Counted from the stretch's first letter, positions 10,643-22,547 are shown. The stretch is DNA of 64,000 bases from Nitrospira sp. (GCA_024331095.1 JANDJE010000003.1:99768-163767), one strand, 5' to 3'. Notes: generated from the letters alone by a model not told the origin. A program made the numbers and translations.

Positions 10643-10870
10643 GGAGGGGGATGGTATGGCAGAGTGGGAAATAAAGTCAAGCAAACGGTGGCGGTCATGG
10701 GGCGTCGGTGCAATCTTGACAGAGAGAGGACCCATCCAGTAAGTTCCTGCCTGAGAATCGGCTGAGAAATTCGGCCGGAGAATAATGAAATCAACCGGGT
10801 CCAGATCTCCTCGTTCGACGCGCTCCGTCCGATCAGGAAACCTCCCCACATTGTGAACGGGATACGGGAC

Positions 10871-13800
10871 ATGAACGTTCCAGGCTTTCCTCTCAAACAA
10901 GGGCTTTATGACCCCCAACACGAACGAGATTCCTGTGGAATCGGCTTCGTGGTCAACATCAAGGGGCAGAAGTCTCACGACATCGTCCAAAAAGGACTCC
11001 AGATTTTAGAACACCTCGCGCATCGCGGCGCGCAGGGAAGCGATCCTCGGACCGGCGACGGCGCAGGCATTCTGCTGCAGATTCCCCACGCGTTCATGAA
11101 ACGCGCGGCGGCCGATGTCGGCGTCTCGTTGGGAGAGGCCGGTGAATACGGAGTCGGGATGGTGTTTCTTCCGCCGCTAGAAGATCAGCGGCGCCAGTGC
11201 GAGCAGGTGTTCGGCGATATCATCAAAGAAGAGGGGTTGCGGCTGCTCGGCTGGAGAGACGTGCCGGTGAAGAGCGACGTCATCGGGGAAACGGCCAGGC
11301 GCACCGAACCCTTCATGCGCCAGCTCTTCGTCGCGAGGGACATCTTCAACGAGGCTCAGTTCGAGCGCAAGTTGTACGTCGTCCGCAAGCGGGCGGAGCG
11401 CGCGATCCGCGAGTCGGCCATCCAAGGACGCGACTATTTTTACGTGGCCAGCCTGTCCGTCAATACCATCGTGTACAAAGGACTGCTGCTCCCCCATCAG
11501 ATGGCGGAGTACTATCAGGATTTGCGGGATGACTCGCTGGTCAGCGCATTGGCGTTGGTCCATTCGCGATTCAGCACGAACACGTTCCCCACGTGGCCGC
11601 TGGCGCATCCCTATCGATATATCTGCCACAACGGGGAAATCAACACGCTGAAGGGCAACGTGAATTGGATGAAGGCCAGACAAGGCCGATTGAATTCGGA
11701 TCTGTTCGGCCCCGACATTGTCAAATTGTTTCCCATCGTCGATGAGCATCAAAGCGATTCGGCTTGCCTGGACAACGCCGTCGAGTTTCTGACGATGGGA
11801 GGGCGCTCGTTGCCGCACGCCATGATGATGCTCATTCCGGAGCCCTGGGTCGGCAATCCGCAGATGGATTTGGATCGTCGCGGGTTTTACGAATACCATG
11901 CCGCGATGCAGGAGCCGTGGGACGGGCCGGCCGCCGTGTGTTTTACGGACGGCAAACTGATCGGCGCCACCTTGGATCGAAACGGCCTGCGGCCCTGTCG
12001 CTATACGGTCACGACGGACGGGTTGGTCGTGTTGGCGTCGGAAGCGGGAGTCCTTCCCCTGGACATTCAGCGGGTCCGCCAAAAGGGCCGGTTGATGCCG
12101 GGTCGGATGTTTCTTGTGGACACGGTACAGGGGCGGATCATCGACGACGAAGAAGTTAAAGCGGGGATCGCCGGCCGAAAGCCCTACCGCGCCTGGGTGA
12201 CCCAGTATCGAATTTCATTGGATGAGTTGCCGGAACCGCTTAACGTGCCTCAGCCGGATCATCCGACCCTGCGTCAGCGGCAGCAGGCCTTCGGCTACAC
12301 GGTCGAAGAATTGAAGATGGTGATTACGCCGATGGTCGTGGAGGGGCAGGAGGCGGTCTCATCGATGGGGACCGACACGCCGCTCGCCGTGTTGTCCGAG
12401 CGCCCGCAACTGCTCTTTAAGTATTTCAAACAGCTTTTCGCCCAGGTGACGAATCCGCCGATCGATCCGATCCGCGAAGAGCTGGTCATGTCGCTTTCCA
12501 CCAGCATCGGGCCGAAGCCGAATCTCATGGAGGAGCATCCCGAGTCGTGTCGCCGGATTCGCGTCAAACAGCCGATCCTGACGAACGCCGACCTTCAGAA
12601 AATTCGGGAAATCGCGGATCCGCACTTCAAAAGCAAGACGCTCAAGATGCTCTTCCGGGTCGCCGCGGGGCCGGACGGATTGGAATCGGCCGTGGACGAC
12701 CTGTGCCGCCAGGCGTCGCAGGCGATTCGCGAAGGCTACAAGTTCCTGATTTTGAGCGACCGCGGCGTGAACGAGGAATGGGCGCCGATTCCCAGCTTGC
12801 TCGGCATCTCGGCGGTCCATCACCATTTGGTGCGGGAATGCACCAGGACGGAAGTGGGACTCATCGTCGAAAGCGGCGAGCCGCGCGACGTGCACCATTT
12901 CGCCTGTCTCATCGGATTCGGCGCCGGTACGGTGAATCCCTATCTGGTGTTCGAGTCTCTGGTGGACATGGAGCGGGACGGCTATTTGCCGGAGGGGTTG
13001 GATGCGCAGACCGCCGAGGGAAAATATATCAAGGCCGTCGGGAAGGGATTGCTCAAGATCTTTTCCAAGATGGGGATTTCGACCGTGCAATCTTATTGCG
13101 GCGCGCAGATTTTTGAGGCCATCGGTCTGAATCATGAGTTGATCGACCGCTATTTTACGGGCACCGCCTCGCGCATCGAAGGCATCGGCATTCGAGAAAT
13201 CGGGGAAGAAACCGTTCGCCGGCATCGTGTGGCCTACGAGCCGGCGCCGATTCGTCAACTTGATTTCGGCGGGGAGATTCACTATCGCGTCCAGGGCGAG
13301 CATCACAACTGGAATCCCGAGACGATCTACAAGCTTCAACATGCGACCAGGTTGAACGACTCCAAGATTTACGAGGAGTTCGCGCAATTGGTGAACGATG
13401 AGAGCAAGCGGCGGTCGAATTTGCGGGGGCTGCTCGACTTTAAGTTCCTGCCGGAGCCTATTCCGCTCGAGGAGGTTGAGCCGGCAAAAGAGATCGTCAA
13501 ACGGTTCACGACCGGCGCTATGTCCTTTGGAGCGATTAGCAAGGAAGCTCACGAGACGCTTGCGATTGCGATGAACCGGATCGGCGCCAAGAGCAACACG
13601 GGGGAAGGCGGCGAGGACCCCGAGAGATTCATTCCGCTTCCCAACGGCGATTCCAAGAATTCCTACATCAAACAGGTGGCGTCGGCCAGGTTCGGCGTGA
13701 CGGCACACTATTTGGCCAACGCCAGAGAGTTGCAGATCAAGATGGCGCAGGGAGCCAAACCGGGCGAGGGCGGGCAGTTGCCCGGGCATAAGGTCGATGA

Positions 13801-15388
13801 AGTCATCGCGCGGCTGCGGTATTCGACGCCGGGCGTGCAATTGATCTCGCCGCCGCCGCACCACGACATCTATTCGATCGAGGACTTGGCCCAACTGATT
13901 TTCGACCTGAAAAACGCCAATCCAGAGGCGGACGTGTCGGTCAAGCTGGTCGCGGAGGTCGGAGTCGGGACCGTGGCCGCCGGCGTCGCCAAGGCTCACG
14001 CCGACAAGGTGTTGATCAGCGGAGACTCGGGCGGCACCGGCGCTTCGCCCCTGTCGTCCATCAAGTACGCGGGCATCCCATGGGAGTTGGGGTTGGCGGA
14101 AACTCACCAGACGCTGGTGATGAACGATCTTCGCGGGCGCATTCGCGTCGAAACGGACGGCCAATTGAAAACCGGCCGAGATGTCGCCATCGCCGCGCTC
14201 CTGGGAGCCGAAGAGTTCGGTTTCTCGACGGCGCCGTTGATCGTCGAGGGCTGCATCATGATGCGGAAGTGCCATCTCAATACCTGTCCGGTCGGAGTCG
14301 CGACGCAAGATCCCGCGCTTCGGAAAAAGTTCACGGGGCAGCCCGAACACGTAGTGAACTACTTTTTCTTCGTCGCCGAAGAACTGCGGAGAATCATGGC
14401 CGGGCTGGGATTCCGTACGGTCGGCGAGATGGTCGGACGAGTGGACAAACTCAAGGCCCACAAGGCGATCGACCACTGGAAAGCCAAGGGATTGGATCTG
14501 ACGGCCTTGTTGACGATGCCGAAAGTCGGGCCAGACACGGCGCGTCATTGCGTGCAGGCTCAGGATCACGGGATTGCGGACGTCCTCGATAGAAAATTGA
14601 TCGAGCTCTGTGCGCCGGCGATCGAACGAGGCGAATCGGTCAAACTCGATTTGCCGATCCGCAACGTGAATCGCGCGGTCGGGACGATGTTGTCAGGCCG
14701 CATCGCAAAGCGGTACGGCCTGGATGGCTTGCCGCCTGATACCATCACGATCAAATTCAACGGCTCGGCCGGGCAGTCGTTCGGTGCGTTTCTTGCCCGA
14801 GGCGTCACCCTCGTTCTTGAAGGCGAGTCGAACGATTATTTGGGTAAAGGCCTGTCGGGCGGAAAGATCGTCGTTTTTCCTCCCAAAGAGGCGACGTTCA
14901 ATCCCGAAGAGACGATTTTGATCGGGAATACGTCGCTGTACGGCGCGACGCAGGGCGAAGCCTATTTCTACGGTATGGCGGGAGAACGGTTTGCGGTCCG
15001 CAACAGCGGCGCGCGCGCCGTCGTCGAGGGGACGGGCGATCACGGCTGCGAATATATGACGGGCGGCGTGGTGGTCGTATTGGGGAGCACCGGCCGAAAT
15101 TTCGCCGCCGGTATGTCGGGTGGTATCGCTTTCATCTTGAACGAGTTGGGGAAATTCGAGTCCCGCTGCAATCTCGGCATGGTCGAGCTTGAAGCGGTGA
15201 GGACGGAAGAAGACAAAAAGATGCTGCATGAGATGATCGCGTCGCATTTCATGCATACCGGCAGCCGAAACGCGAAGCGGATTCTTGACGCGTGGGAGGC
15301 GTTGTTGCCCAAATTCGTGAAGGTGATGCCGACCGACTACAAGCGGGTGCTCGAAGAGCGCAAACGCAAGGCCGGCGCCGCGCACTAG
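10871..15388 (+). CDS. gltB: Glutamate synthase large subunit
   Basis: Class II GATase N-term [16 protein letters not shown]; Fe-S motif [20 protein letters not shown]-terminal GXGXG repeats. ORF opens at 10853; ATG at 10871 chosen. Confidence 0.97.
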   Translation: MNVPGFPLKQGLYDPQHERDSCGIGFVVNIKGQKSHDIVQKGLQILEHLAHRGAQGSDPRTGDGAGILLQIPHAFMKRAAADVGVSLGEAGEYGVGMVFLPPLEDQRRQCEQVFGDIIKEEGLRLLGWRDVPVKSDVIGETARRTEPFMRQLFVARDIFNEAQFERKLYVVRKRAERAIRESAIQGRDYFYVASLSVNTIVYKGLLLPHQMAEYYQDLRDDSLVSALALVHSRFSTNTFPTWPLAHPYRYICHNGEINTLKGNVNWMKARQGRLNSDLFGPDIVKLFPIVDEHQSDSACLDNAVEFLTMGGRSLPHAMMMLIPEPWVGNPQMDLDRRGFYEYHAAMQEPWDGPAAVCFTDGKLIGATLDRNGLRPCRYTVTTDGLVVLASEAGVLPLDIQRVRQKGRLMPGRMFLVDTVQGRIIDDEEVKAGIAGRKPYRAWVTQYRISLDELPEPLNVPQPDHPTLRQRQQAFGYTVEELKMVITPMVVEGQEAVSSMGTDTPLAVLSERPQLLFKYFKQLFAQVTNPPIDPIREELVMSLSTSIGPKPNLMEEHPESCRRIRVKQPILTNADLQKIREIADPHFKSKTLKMLFRVAAGPDGLESAVDDLCRQASQAIREGYKFLILSDRGVNEEWAPIPSLLGISAVHHHLVRECTRTEVGLIVESGEPRDVHHFACLIGFGAGTVNPYLVFESLVDMERDGYLPEGLDAQTAEGKYIKAVGKGLLKIFSKMGISTVQSYCGAQIFEAIGLNHELIDRYFTGTASRIEGIGIREIGEETVRRHRVAYEPAPIRQLDFGGEIHYRVQGEHHNWNPETIYKLQHATRLNDSKIYEEFAQLVNDESKRRSNLRGLLDFKFLPEPIPLEEVEPAKEIVKRFTTGAMSFGAISKEAHETLAIAMNRIGAKSNTGEGGEDPERFIPLPNGDSKNSYIKQVASARFGVTAHYLANARELQIKMAQGAKPGEGGQLPGHKVDEVIARLRYSTPGVQLISPPPHHDIYSIEDLAQLIFDLKNANPEADVSVKLVAEVGVGTVAAGVAKAHADKVLISGDSGGTGASPLSSIKYAGIPWELGLAETHQTLVMNDLRGRIRVETDGQLKTGRDVAIAALLGAEEFGFSTAPLIVEGCIMMRKCHLNTCPVGVATQDPALRKKFTGQPEHVVNYFFFVAEELRRIMAGLGFRTVGEMVGRVDKLKAHKAIDHWKAKGLDLTALLTMPKVGPDTARHCVQAQDHGIADVLDRKLIELCAPAIERGESVKLDLPIRNVNRAVGTMLSGRIAKRYGLDGLPPDTITIKFNGSAGQSFGAFLARGVTLVLEGESNDYLGKGLSGGKIVVFPPKEATFNPEETILIGNTSLYGATQGEAYFYGMAGERFAVRNSGARAVVEGTGDHGCEYMTGGVVVVLGSTGRNFAAGMSGGIAFILNELGKFESRCNLGMVELEAVRTEEDKKMLHEMIASHFMHTGSRNAKRILDAWEALLPKFVKVMPTDYKRVLEERKRKAGAAH

Positions 15389-15414
15389 GACGTTCGTCGG
15401 AGCGTTGAACACAG

Positions 15415-16851
15415 ATGGGAGATCCGAAAGGTTTCATCAAATTCGCGCGCGAGGGGCCGAAGCGTCGCCCCGTCGAGTTGCGCGTTAAGGATTGGAAAGA
15501 ACTGTACGAGCCGATTTCCGACGAGAAGTTGCGGGTGCAAGGGGCTCGTTGCATGGATTGCGGCGTCCCGTTTTGCCAAAGCACCAACGGTTGTCCGGTC
15601 GTCAATCTGATTCCCGAATGGAACGACCTCATTTACCGAGGTCGGTGGCTCAGCGCCCTCAAGGCGCTGCACGCCACCAATAATTTCCCGGAATTCACCG
15701 GGCGCCTCTGTCCGGCGCCCTGCGAGTCCGCCTGTGTGTTGGGGATCAATGAAGATCCGGTCTCCATTCGGATCATCGAGTGGAATATCATCGAGCACGG
15801 ATTCAGCGAAGGGTTGGTGGAACCGATTCTGCCGGTCTCCAAGACAGGCAAGACGGTCGCGATCGTCGGATCGGGCCCGGCCGGGCTGGCCGCGGCGCAG
15901 CAGTTGTGCCGCGCCGGCCATGATGTCACGGTGTTTGAGAAGGCGGACCGCATCGGTGGATTGTTGCGGTACGGAATTCCCGATTTCAAGATGGAAAAAT
16001 GGGTCATCGACCGCCGCCTCGATCAGATGCGGGCCGAAGGCGTTACGTTCGTGACCAACGTGGCGGTCGGAAAAGACCTGTCCGGGGACGAGCTGCTTAA
16101 GCGATTTGACGCCGTCGGGCTCACGATCGGCGCCGAGCGGCCGAGGGATCTCTCCGTGCCGGGTCGCGAGCTGAAAGGCATTCACTTTGCGATGGACTAC
16201 TTGACCCAACAAAACAAGCGCAACGCCGGGGACTCGATCACGGACGAGCCGATCACCGCGAAGGATAAGCGCGTGGTGATTATCGGCGGCGGCGATACGG
16301 GGTCCGACTGTTTGGGGACGGCACACCGACAAGGTTGTCGAGAGGTGCATCAGTTCGAATTGTTGCCGGAACCGCCCCCGCAGCGCGCCGAGTCGACCCC
16401 TTGGCCGCTCTGGCCTATGCAGTTGCGTACTTCGCATGCCCATGAGGAGGGCTGCGATCGGCAGTGGAGCGTGTCCACCACGAAATTCAGCGGGCGGAAC
16501 GGCCATGTCACCAAGTTGCACGCCCATCGCGTGGCCTATGAAAACGGAAAATTCACGCCGATCCCCGATACCGACTTTGAGATGGATGTTGATTTGGTGC
16601 TGCTGGCCATGGGCTTCACCGGGCCCGTCAAGCAGGGGTTGTTGGACAGCCTCGGCGTGAAATATGATCAGCGGGGGGCGGTGCAAGTGGACGAAAACTT
16701 TATGACCGACCTTGACGGGGTGTTTGCCGGCGGCGATACGAGGCGCGGCGCTTCTCTTATTGTCTGGGCCATCGCCGAAGGGCGGAAAATGGCCGCCGGC
16801 ATCGACAGGTATTTACGGGCTGGAAAGTCGGCGAAACGCGCTCGGTTGTGA
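15415..16851 (+). CDS. gltD: Glutamate synthase small subunit
   Basis: RCMDCGVPFCQSTNGCPV...; VAIVGSGPAGLAAAQQL; VVIIGGGDTGSDCLGTAHRQG. Confidence 0.96.
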   Translation: MGDPKGFIKFAREGPKRRPVELRVKDWKELYEPISDEKLRVQGARCMDCGVPFCQSTNGCPVVNLIPEWNDLIYRGRWLSALKALHATNNFPEFTGRLCPAPCESACVLGINEDPVSIRIIEWNIIEHGFSEGLVEPILPVSKTGKTVAIVGSGPAGLAAAQQLCRAGHDVTVFEKADRIGGLLRYGIPDFKMEKWVIDRRLDQMRAEGVTFVTNVAVGKDLSGDELLKRFDAVGLTIGAERPRDLSVPGRELKGIHFAMDYLTQQNKRNAGDSITDEPITAKDKRVVIIGGGDTGSDCLGTAHRQGCREVHQFELLPEPPPQRAESTPWPLWPMQLRTSHAHEEGCDRQWSVSTTKFSGRNGHVTKLHAHRVAYENGKFTPIPDTDFEMDVDLVLLAMGFTGPVKQGLLDSLGVKYDQRGAVQVDENFMTDLDGVFAGGDTRRGASLIVWAIAEGRKMAAGIDRYLRAGKSAKRARL

Positions 16852-16935
16852 TCGCGTCCGAACGATAAAGACCTTTCCACGATCGTGTCTTTTTAGCTCC
16901 TTTCCGAACACTTCCCTTGGCCCCTTTATTTATTT

Positions 16936-17190
16936 TTAACGGGTGGCCGTCTGTCTTCTATCGGTATAAAAACGGGAGCCGTTGCCCGGTAAAGGCGAAG
17001 CCGGTCTTCCGGTCCTTGGCCCCGCCAGGTGTTTGGGCGGGGAAACGGAGGCCGCGTTGTTTTGCTGGGCCTGACGAAGTACCTTATTGGACTCTCCCTC
17101 GAATACCCTCCAGGCCAATCCCGCCATCGCGGTTCCGAAAAACCAAACAAACGTCGTAAACACCGCAAACCCGATCAGCATGATGGTCAT
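16936..17190 (-). CDS. Small hypothetical membrane protein
   Basis: MTIMLIGFAVFTTFVWFFGTAMAGLAWRVFEG...; strong AAGGAGG upstream of the ATG on the minus strand. Confidence 0.55.
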   Translation of the reverse strand: MTIMLIGFAVFTTFVWFFGTAMAGLAWRVFEGESNKVLRQAQQNNAASVSPPKHLAGPRTGRPASPLPGNGSRFYTDRRQTATR

Positions 17191-17476
17191 GTTGCCTCCT
17201 TGGGAAAATTTATTAACAAGTTCGGTTTATGATAGCACAGTCCGTAAACTGTTCGCCGCCGGCCAAGCAGGAGCGAAACTCCCTGATCGACTCCGTGGAC
17301 ATCGATTCCCTCCAAGCAGGCGAGGAGTTGAACGCACTTCACGATGCGGGTGAACGGTGTTTGAATCGGAACATTTTCAAGAGCCGCTTGACTCTCGCCC
17401 CGGTTATGGCATGGTGCGGAAAAATATGCCAGCGAAATGCGCCATTGGAGTCCGGAACTCTTAGCAAGGAGGAGAA

Positions 17477-17878
17477 TTGATGATCAAGGTTGTTGCCGTT
17501 GCCATCGCCGTTGTAGTGTGCTCGACTTTTCTGAACGTGCATGCCCAAGAAGAGGTCGTGGAGTCTCCTGCCCCCGCAACGTCCCCTTCTCCGACGCCCC
17601 CGGAGTCTTCGACGGATCGGGATTCGGTCATGGAGAAGAGAAAAGACAAGAAAATGAAGCGGAAAAAGCACGATGGGGAGCGTGATGACGATGGAGGCAA
17701 AGAGGGAGACAACGATAAAAACGATAAAGAGAAGGGGAAAGGAAAGGGCAAGCACAAACATCGGCAGGATGGAGATCATCGCAAACGGGGGCTTGATCGA
17801 GCCGATGAGGCGGCCGGCGAGCATGGGAAACAGGGACGCGACAAGGCCAGAGGCCACGGCAAACACGGCCGGGATTAA
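17477..17878 (+). CDS. Exported low-complexity Lys/Asp/Gly/His-rich hypothetical protein
   Basis: Signal-peptide-like MMIKVVAVAIAVVVCSTFLNVHAQ followed by a charged repeat-like tail; AAGGAGGAG upstream. Confidence 0.55.
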   Translation: MMIKVVAVAIAVVVCSTFLNVHAQEEVVESPAPATSPSPTPPESSTDRDSVMEKRKDKKMKRKKHDGERDDDGGKEGDNDKNDKEKGKGKGKHKHRQDGDHRKRGLDRADEAAGEHGKQGRDKARGHGKHGRD

Positions 17879-17933
17879 AAAGGGGGATGATCGTGGCGGA
17901 AAGGCCGCAAAGAAGTCTGCAACTCGTGGGCTC

Positions 17934-18365
17934 TTAGGCGAAAGGGAGATTCAGCAGCTTTTTTATTTCGCAATGGGCCATGACGACGTCGGGGGCCCGT
18001 TGGAGCGCTTCGTAATAGCTGCGCTCGAACCCGTCTCCCTCTTCGGACGGGCGGATGAGGGCTCGTGCTTCGGCAACGAGAAAGACCGCCTGCTCCGCGA
18101 CGACGCGTTCTTCTTTCTCCAACAGTTCGTCGATACGTATGATCAAGTTGGAAAGAGGATGAAGCCACGTGAACCAAGGATCGTTCATGACCAACTGGAG
18201 CAATTGACCGGTCGAGTCGATGCGTCCATAAATTCGCTCGAAGGTGATCTGTTCCGCCACGATGAGCGCCTTATGTAATTTCAAAAGACCGTGCCGGACG
18301 TTCACCAGGGCATGGCGGAGAGACGTGGGGGGCGGCATTCGCGTGTGTTTCGAGGAGAGTGCCAT
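17934..18365 (-). CDS. Hypothetical protein
   Basis: MALSSKHTRMPPPTSLRHALVNVRHGLLKLHKALIVAEQITFERIYGRIDSTGQLLQLVMNDPWFTWLHPLSNLIIRIDELL; coherent globular composition. Confidence 0.6.
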   Translation of the reverse strand: MALSSKHTRMPPPTSLRHALVNVRHGLLKLHKALIVAEQITFERIYGRIDSTGQLLQLVMNDPWFTWLHPLSNLIIRIDELLEKEERVVAEQAVFLVAEARALIRPSEEGDGFERSYYEALQRAPDVVMAHCEIKKLLNLPFA

Positions 18366-18587
18366 GAGGGTATTGTAACAGGTTATCGGACGACGGGGCC
18401 GTAACAGCACGACATGGTTTCTTTTTCGCGTCCTTGCAGATTCTTATCGGCTGCTGCGGGTCTGGACTGTAACGGAACGTTGGAAAAATTTCGGTAAGAC
18501 GAGGCACGCAGAACAGGTGTGGCAAGCGGCTTGTGGGTCGGTGGTTTCAAATCGAAGAGTCGTCGGGATGAAGAGATGGCAGCGTCG

Positions 18588-20144
18588 TTACCGCACGTTG
18601 ACGAACCGTCCTTGAGCCGTGCGTCTGAGTTCGTCGATGTCTTCATGCCTGGTGACGGAGATCGGAACGGTCTGGGACAATTCCTCGATCAGCAGATCGG
18701 TCGTCAGGGAAGTCCGTTGATGCAGGACACGATAGAGAGACGCCACGACGGCCTGTTCGATCTCGGACCCGCTAAACCCGTCGCTGGCGCCGGCCAGTTT
18801 GGTCAGGTCGAAGCGCGTCACGTCCTGCCTTCGAAGGCGCAAATGGATCTCCCAAATGGCCTTCCGTTCTTCATCGTCGGGCAAATCCACGAAAAAAATC
18901 TCGTCGAATCGACCCTTGCGAAGCAACTCGGGCGGCAAGGCCGAAAGATCGTTGGCGGTGGCGATGACAAAGACTTCCTGTTTTTTCTCTTGCAACCAGG
19001 TGAGGAAGGCGCCGAACAACCGGCGGCTCAAACCCGCGTCGGCCTCGCCGCCCCCTCGCCCTCCCGCCATGGCCTTTTCGATTTCGTCGATCCACAGCAC
19101 GATCGGCGACAGGGATTCGGCCGTCTCGATCGCTCGGCGGAAGTTTTTCTCCGATTCGCCGACGAATTTATCGAACAGCCGCCCCGCGTCGAGTTTGAGC
19201 AGCGGCAGTTGCCATGAGCGGGCGACGGCTTTTGCCGCGAGCGATTTTCCGCAACCGGGGACGCCTACCAGCATGATGCCGCGGGGAGGCGAGAGATTGA
19301 GCGCCTTGGCCTCGTCTGTAAACCCTACCTTGGCCCGCTCCAGCCACGCCTTCAAGTTGGCGAAGCCGCCCAGCTCGAATCGATTGTCTTCAAGAGGATA
19401 ATATTCCAGCAGACCTCCGTCCTTGATGAGTTGGATCTTGCGCTTCATGATGATGTGAACGGCCGAGGCGGAGAGGCGTCCATCCTCGACGAGACATTGC
19501 GTCACGACCTGGCGGGCTTGGTGAAGCGTGAGGCCGCGCAAAGCGCGGAGCACGGCTTCGTGCCCGTCGGTTCCGCCATCCGTCGTTGAAGTTATGTCGG
19601 CCCGACCGGCTTTATTCCGCGTGTGCCCGCCCGCGCCGCTCGGTTGCGGCGCCAGCCTCGGTCCGAGCGAGAGGAGCAGGTTGCGGAGCATGGATCGCAG
19701 CTCATTGACATCGGGCAACCGCAGTTCGAATCGAACCGAGAGATGTTCGATGTCCGACGGCAGGGTGAGGGGATGGCCGGTGATCACGCAGGTGGCGCGC
19801 GATCGGGAGAACACGGCCGCCACCTCTCGAAGCTGGCGCGCGACTTGCGGGTCCTGCAGATGCGGCGCCAGATCCTTGAGCCAAAAGACCGCTTCGACCG
19901 TCAATCCGTGCAGGTGTTGGAGCAGCGCCAGCGGGGCGGCGGTCAATTTGCTGAGCGTCGGCCCGTCGGATCGAGTCAGCCCTCTGGTGAGCGACCACTC
20001 GAACAGCGGCATCCGCTCTTGCGCCGCAACCGACTGAAGCAAGGCCGACACGCGATCTTCTTCCACCGTGTCGATCACGATGAGCGGATGAGAGGAGCGG
20101 ATCAGCGCGCGAAGGTCGTGCGTGCCGGTGGGAGGACTCATCAA
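18588..20144 (-). CDS. AAA family ATPase, Ycf46-like
   Basis: N-term HPLIVIDTVEEDRVSALLQ; Walker A GVPGCGKSLAAKAVA; Walker B IVLWIDEIEKA; arginine-finger region RKGRFDEIFFVDLP. Confidence 0.88.
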   Translation of the reverse strand: MMSPPTGTHDLRALIRSSHPLIVIDTVEEDRVSALLQSVAAQERMPLFEWSLTRGLTRSDGPTLSKLTAAPLALLQHLHGLTVEAVFWLKDLAPHLQDPQVARQLREVAAVFSRSRATCVITGHPLTLPSDIEHLSVRFELRLPDVNELRSMLRNLLLSLGPRLAPQPSGAGGHTRNKAGRADITSTTDGGTDGHEAVLRALRGLTLHQARQVVTQCLVEDGRLSASAVHIIMKRKIQLIKDGGLLEYYPLEDNRFELGGFANLKAWLERAKVGFTDEAKALNLSPPRGIMLVGVPGCGKSLAAKAVARSWQLPLLKLDAGRLFDKFVGESEKNFRRAIETAESLSPIVLWIDEIEKAMAGGRGGGEADAGLSRRLFGAFLTWLQEKKQEVFVIATANDLSALPPELLRKGRFDEIFFVDLPDDEERKAIWEIHLRLRRQDVTRFDLTKLAGASDGFSGSEIEQAVVASLYRVLHQRTSLTTDLLIEELSQTVPISVTRHEDIDELRRTAQGRFVNVR

Positions 20145-20350
20145 GAAATCATGGTAGCACGAGGGGCAAGTACGAAGAAGAAAACGAACGATTGTTGCGG
20201 GGATCGTCGCGAGGCGGGCGTCCGATGGGGGCGGCTTCTGATTACGGCGATTTCAGTTATGACGATTTCAAATGAGACTTGTCGGCATGACGCCGGCCGG
20301 GCCTGGATGATTCAGAGATCGCAACGGTCGGTTGGCGATCGGCTCCGGCA

Positions 20351-21085
20351 TCACGTCCTGCCCGGCGTGTCGAGCGCCTTGTTGATTTCGCCGATCAGGC
20401 GGCGCTCGATTTCCGCCGTCTCCTCCGCGCCGACGGCCAGGATGCGCCCGCCCTGGGCGATCTTTTCAAATTCCGCCTTGACGGCGAGCTTCGTGGCGTT
20501 GCCCGGCGCCGCTTGAAGGGAGACGAGATATTGGTTGCGAAAGCCGGCGACTTCCAGCGAGGCGGGGGAGGAGATTTTGCGGTCCGTCACGTACACGGCC
20601 CGTTGATCGGTTCTGAATCCGGCTTTGATCTGATAGCCGTTTCTCGCCAAGGCCTCTTCCGTTATTTTGGCGACGGTGTCCAGGGGGCGGGGGACGGTTT
20701 CGAACTGGGCTCCCTTGTCGTCGGCTTTGATGGACAGGGCCGCTTGGGCCTGGGCCGTCCGTTGAATCTCCGCGCTCATCCGCTTGACCTGCGCGAGTTG
20801 GACCTCCAGTTGTTCATTGAGGCGGGCGGTCGCTTCCTTGGCCGATTCGGTGGCCTGTTTGGCGTCGCGGAGTTCCTGATTCAGCAAATCGATTTGCTGC
20901 TGCATGACGCGATTGCCGGCTTGAAGCGAGGTCAACAGGGATTCTTGCTTGGCCACTTGCTTCTTCAGCGCCTCGTTTTCCGCTTTGAGAGGAGCATCGT
21001 CCGAGCTGCAGCCGACGAGGGCCGATGAAGGGGCGAGCAATCCGATGACCAGCAGGCGACGAAACATGTGAACGAGCCCAAGCAT
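20351..21085 (-). CDS. Putative lipoprotein with coiled-coil region
   Basis: Lipobox-like ALVGCSSD followed by ENEALKKQVAKQESLLTSLQ. Confidence 0.65.
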   Translation of the reverse strand: MLGLVHMFRRLLVIGLLAPSSALVGCSSDDAPLKAENEALKKQVAKQESLLTSLQAGNRVMQQQIDLLNQELRDAKQATESAKEATARLNEQLEVQLAQVKRMSAEIQRTAQAQAALSIKADDKGAQFETVPRPLDTVAKITEEALARNGYQIKAGFRTDQRAVYVTDRKISSPASLEVAGFRNQYLVSLQAAPGNATKLAVKAEFEKIAQGGRILAVGAEETAEIERRLIGEINKALDTPGRT

Positions 21086-21123
21086 AGACGAGGTCTCTCC
21101 CAAAAAAGTCGGCCCGATTATCC

Positions 21124-21843
21124 ATGCTTTCCGGCAGGTTGTCCATGCCTGGACGTTTGACCGTGGCGGAAACGGCCTTGTATGCTTCGACCATGAGAAA
21201 GTTGGCGGCTATTCTGACGGTGGGATGCTGGCTGGGGTTGCCGTGGCAAGCGGTGTTCGGCGACGAGACCGGCGGGGGCGTGGCGGAAGCGCCCGTCGAA
21301 GATTATCCCCTGTATGATCGGGCGATCGAGCGCTTGTTCCTCACTTCCCGCACGCGATTGCTGTTGATCGAGCGGATGACCGTCACGCGGCTGTTGCCGA
21401 ACCAAACAGAACCGATGACGGTCGATTGGTTTTACGAACAGGATTATTTCACGGGACGCCTTTCAAGGGAGCTGGTGCACGACTTTGTCCACGCGAACCG
21501 CGCGGCCGCTCGACTTGAAGGACGATTCCGTATCGGCGTCCCGTATCGATTTCTGTCGAATGGGTTGATCGAAGAGCCGGAAGTCTTCTCTAGGAAGACA
21601 CTGAAGGTCGCGCGCTCGGCGCAGGCGCCGCTGCCGTCGTCAGAGCATCTGGCTTTTTCAAAGATCGGACGGACATGGCGCAACGAGCAGGCATTGCTCT
21701 ATGTGGAACAGGTCCGGCCTGACGGCACGGGAGCCGGTTTTCTTGTGTGGTTCGAGCGAAAGGGCCAGGATTGGAAGATTCTCGAGACGGACGTGGTATG
21801 GACCATCCGTGACGAGAGCAGTGAAGGAGAAGAGTTCCCATAG
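21124..21843 (+). CDS. Exported hypothetical protein
   Basis: Contains MRKLAAILTVGCWLGLPWQAVFG signal-like segment (alternative start near 21193). Confidence 0.5.
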   Translation: MLSGRLSMPGRLTVAETALYASTMRKLAAILTVGCWLGLPWQAVFGDETGGGVAEAPVEDYPLYDRAIERLFLTSRTRLLLIERMTVTRLLPNQTEPMTVDWFYEQDYFTGRLSRELVHDFVHANRAAARLEGRFRIGVPYRFLSNGLIEEPEVFSRKTLKVARSAQAPLPSSEHLAFSKIGRTWRNEQALLYVEQVRPDGTGAGFLVWFERKGQDWKILETDVVWTIRDESSEGEEFP

Positions 21844-21883
21844 CTTGCGGCGATAGACGGAAGAACGGTAGCATGAGGCGCCC

Positions 21884-22525
21884 ATGTCCGGACTGATTCG
21901 AAAAACCTTCGCCGTTCCACCACTCGGGTGCAACTGCTCGATCATCGGCGATCCCGTGACCAAACAGGCGATCATCGTCGATCCCGGCGGCGATCCTGAG
22001 CGGATTCTTGGAGAAGTGCGGCGGCTCGGGCTGACGGTGAGCCATATCCTACACACCCATGCCCACTTCGACCATTTTCTCGCGGCCGGTTTATTGAAGC
22101 AGGCGACGGGAGCGACTCTGTGCCTGCACCAGGACGACCTCGATCTCTGGAAGAATCTCGACGTCCAGTGCCGGCTGTTCGGGGTGCCGTCCGCGATCGT
22201 TCCATTGCCGGAGTATTGGTTGAAGGACGAAGAGCGATTGTCGGTCGGAGAGATTTCCCTTCTCGCGCTCCATACGCCCGGCCACACGCCGGGGTCGATG
22301 AGCTTCCACGTTCCGCATGAAAAACTGGTGCTGGCGGGGGATACCCTCTTTCGAGGCAGCATCGGTCGCACCGATCTTTGGGGCGGCGACTATCACGCCA
22401 TCGAACAATCGATCAGGGATCGACTCTACACGCTCGACGACGCCACGGTCGTCGTGACCGGGCACGGGCCGGAGACCGAAGTCGGGTGGGAAAAGGAAAC
22501 CAATCAGTTCATCCGGGCTTCGTAG
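21884..22525 (+). CDS. MBL-fold metallo-hydrolase (glyoxalase II-like)
   Basis: THAHFDHFLAAGLL; HTPGHTPGSMSFHV; GHGPETEVGWEKETNQF. Confidence 0.92.
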   Translation: MSGLIRKTFAVPPLGCNCSIIGDPVTKQAIIVDPGGDPERILGEVRRLGLTVSHILHTHAHFDHFLAAGLLKQATGATLCLHQDDLDLWKNLDVQCRLFGVPSAIVPLPEYWLKDEERLSVGEISLLALHTPGHTPGSMSFHVPHEKLVLAGDTLFRGSIGRTDLWGGDYHAIEQSIRDRLYTLDDATVVVTGHGPETEVGWEKETNQFIRAS

Positions 22526-22547
22526 GGCGGATCGTCCAAGCGTCCCG

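Noticed and set aside
12359-14569. 736-aa minus-strand ORF inside gltB
   Set aside because: Fully antisense to a well-supported gltB; His/Arg/Gln-rich shadow translation.
15385-16686. 433-aa minus-strand ORF inside gltD
   Set aside because: Antisense shadow of gltD.
17640-17878. Repetitive lysine/glycine codons considered as a tandem DNA repeat
   Set aside because: No regular repeat unit; better explained as low-complexity protein coding.
19720-19745. TTCGAATC-like T-loop string suggestive of a tRNA
   Set aside because: Lies within the Ycf46-like ATPase coding frame and no cloverleaf arms were found.
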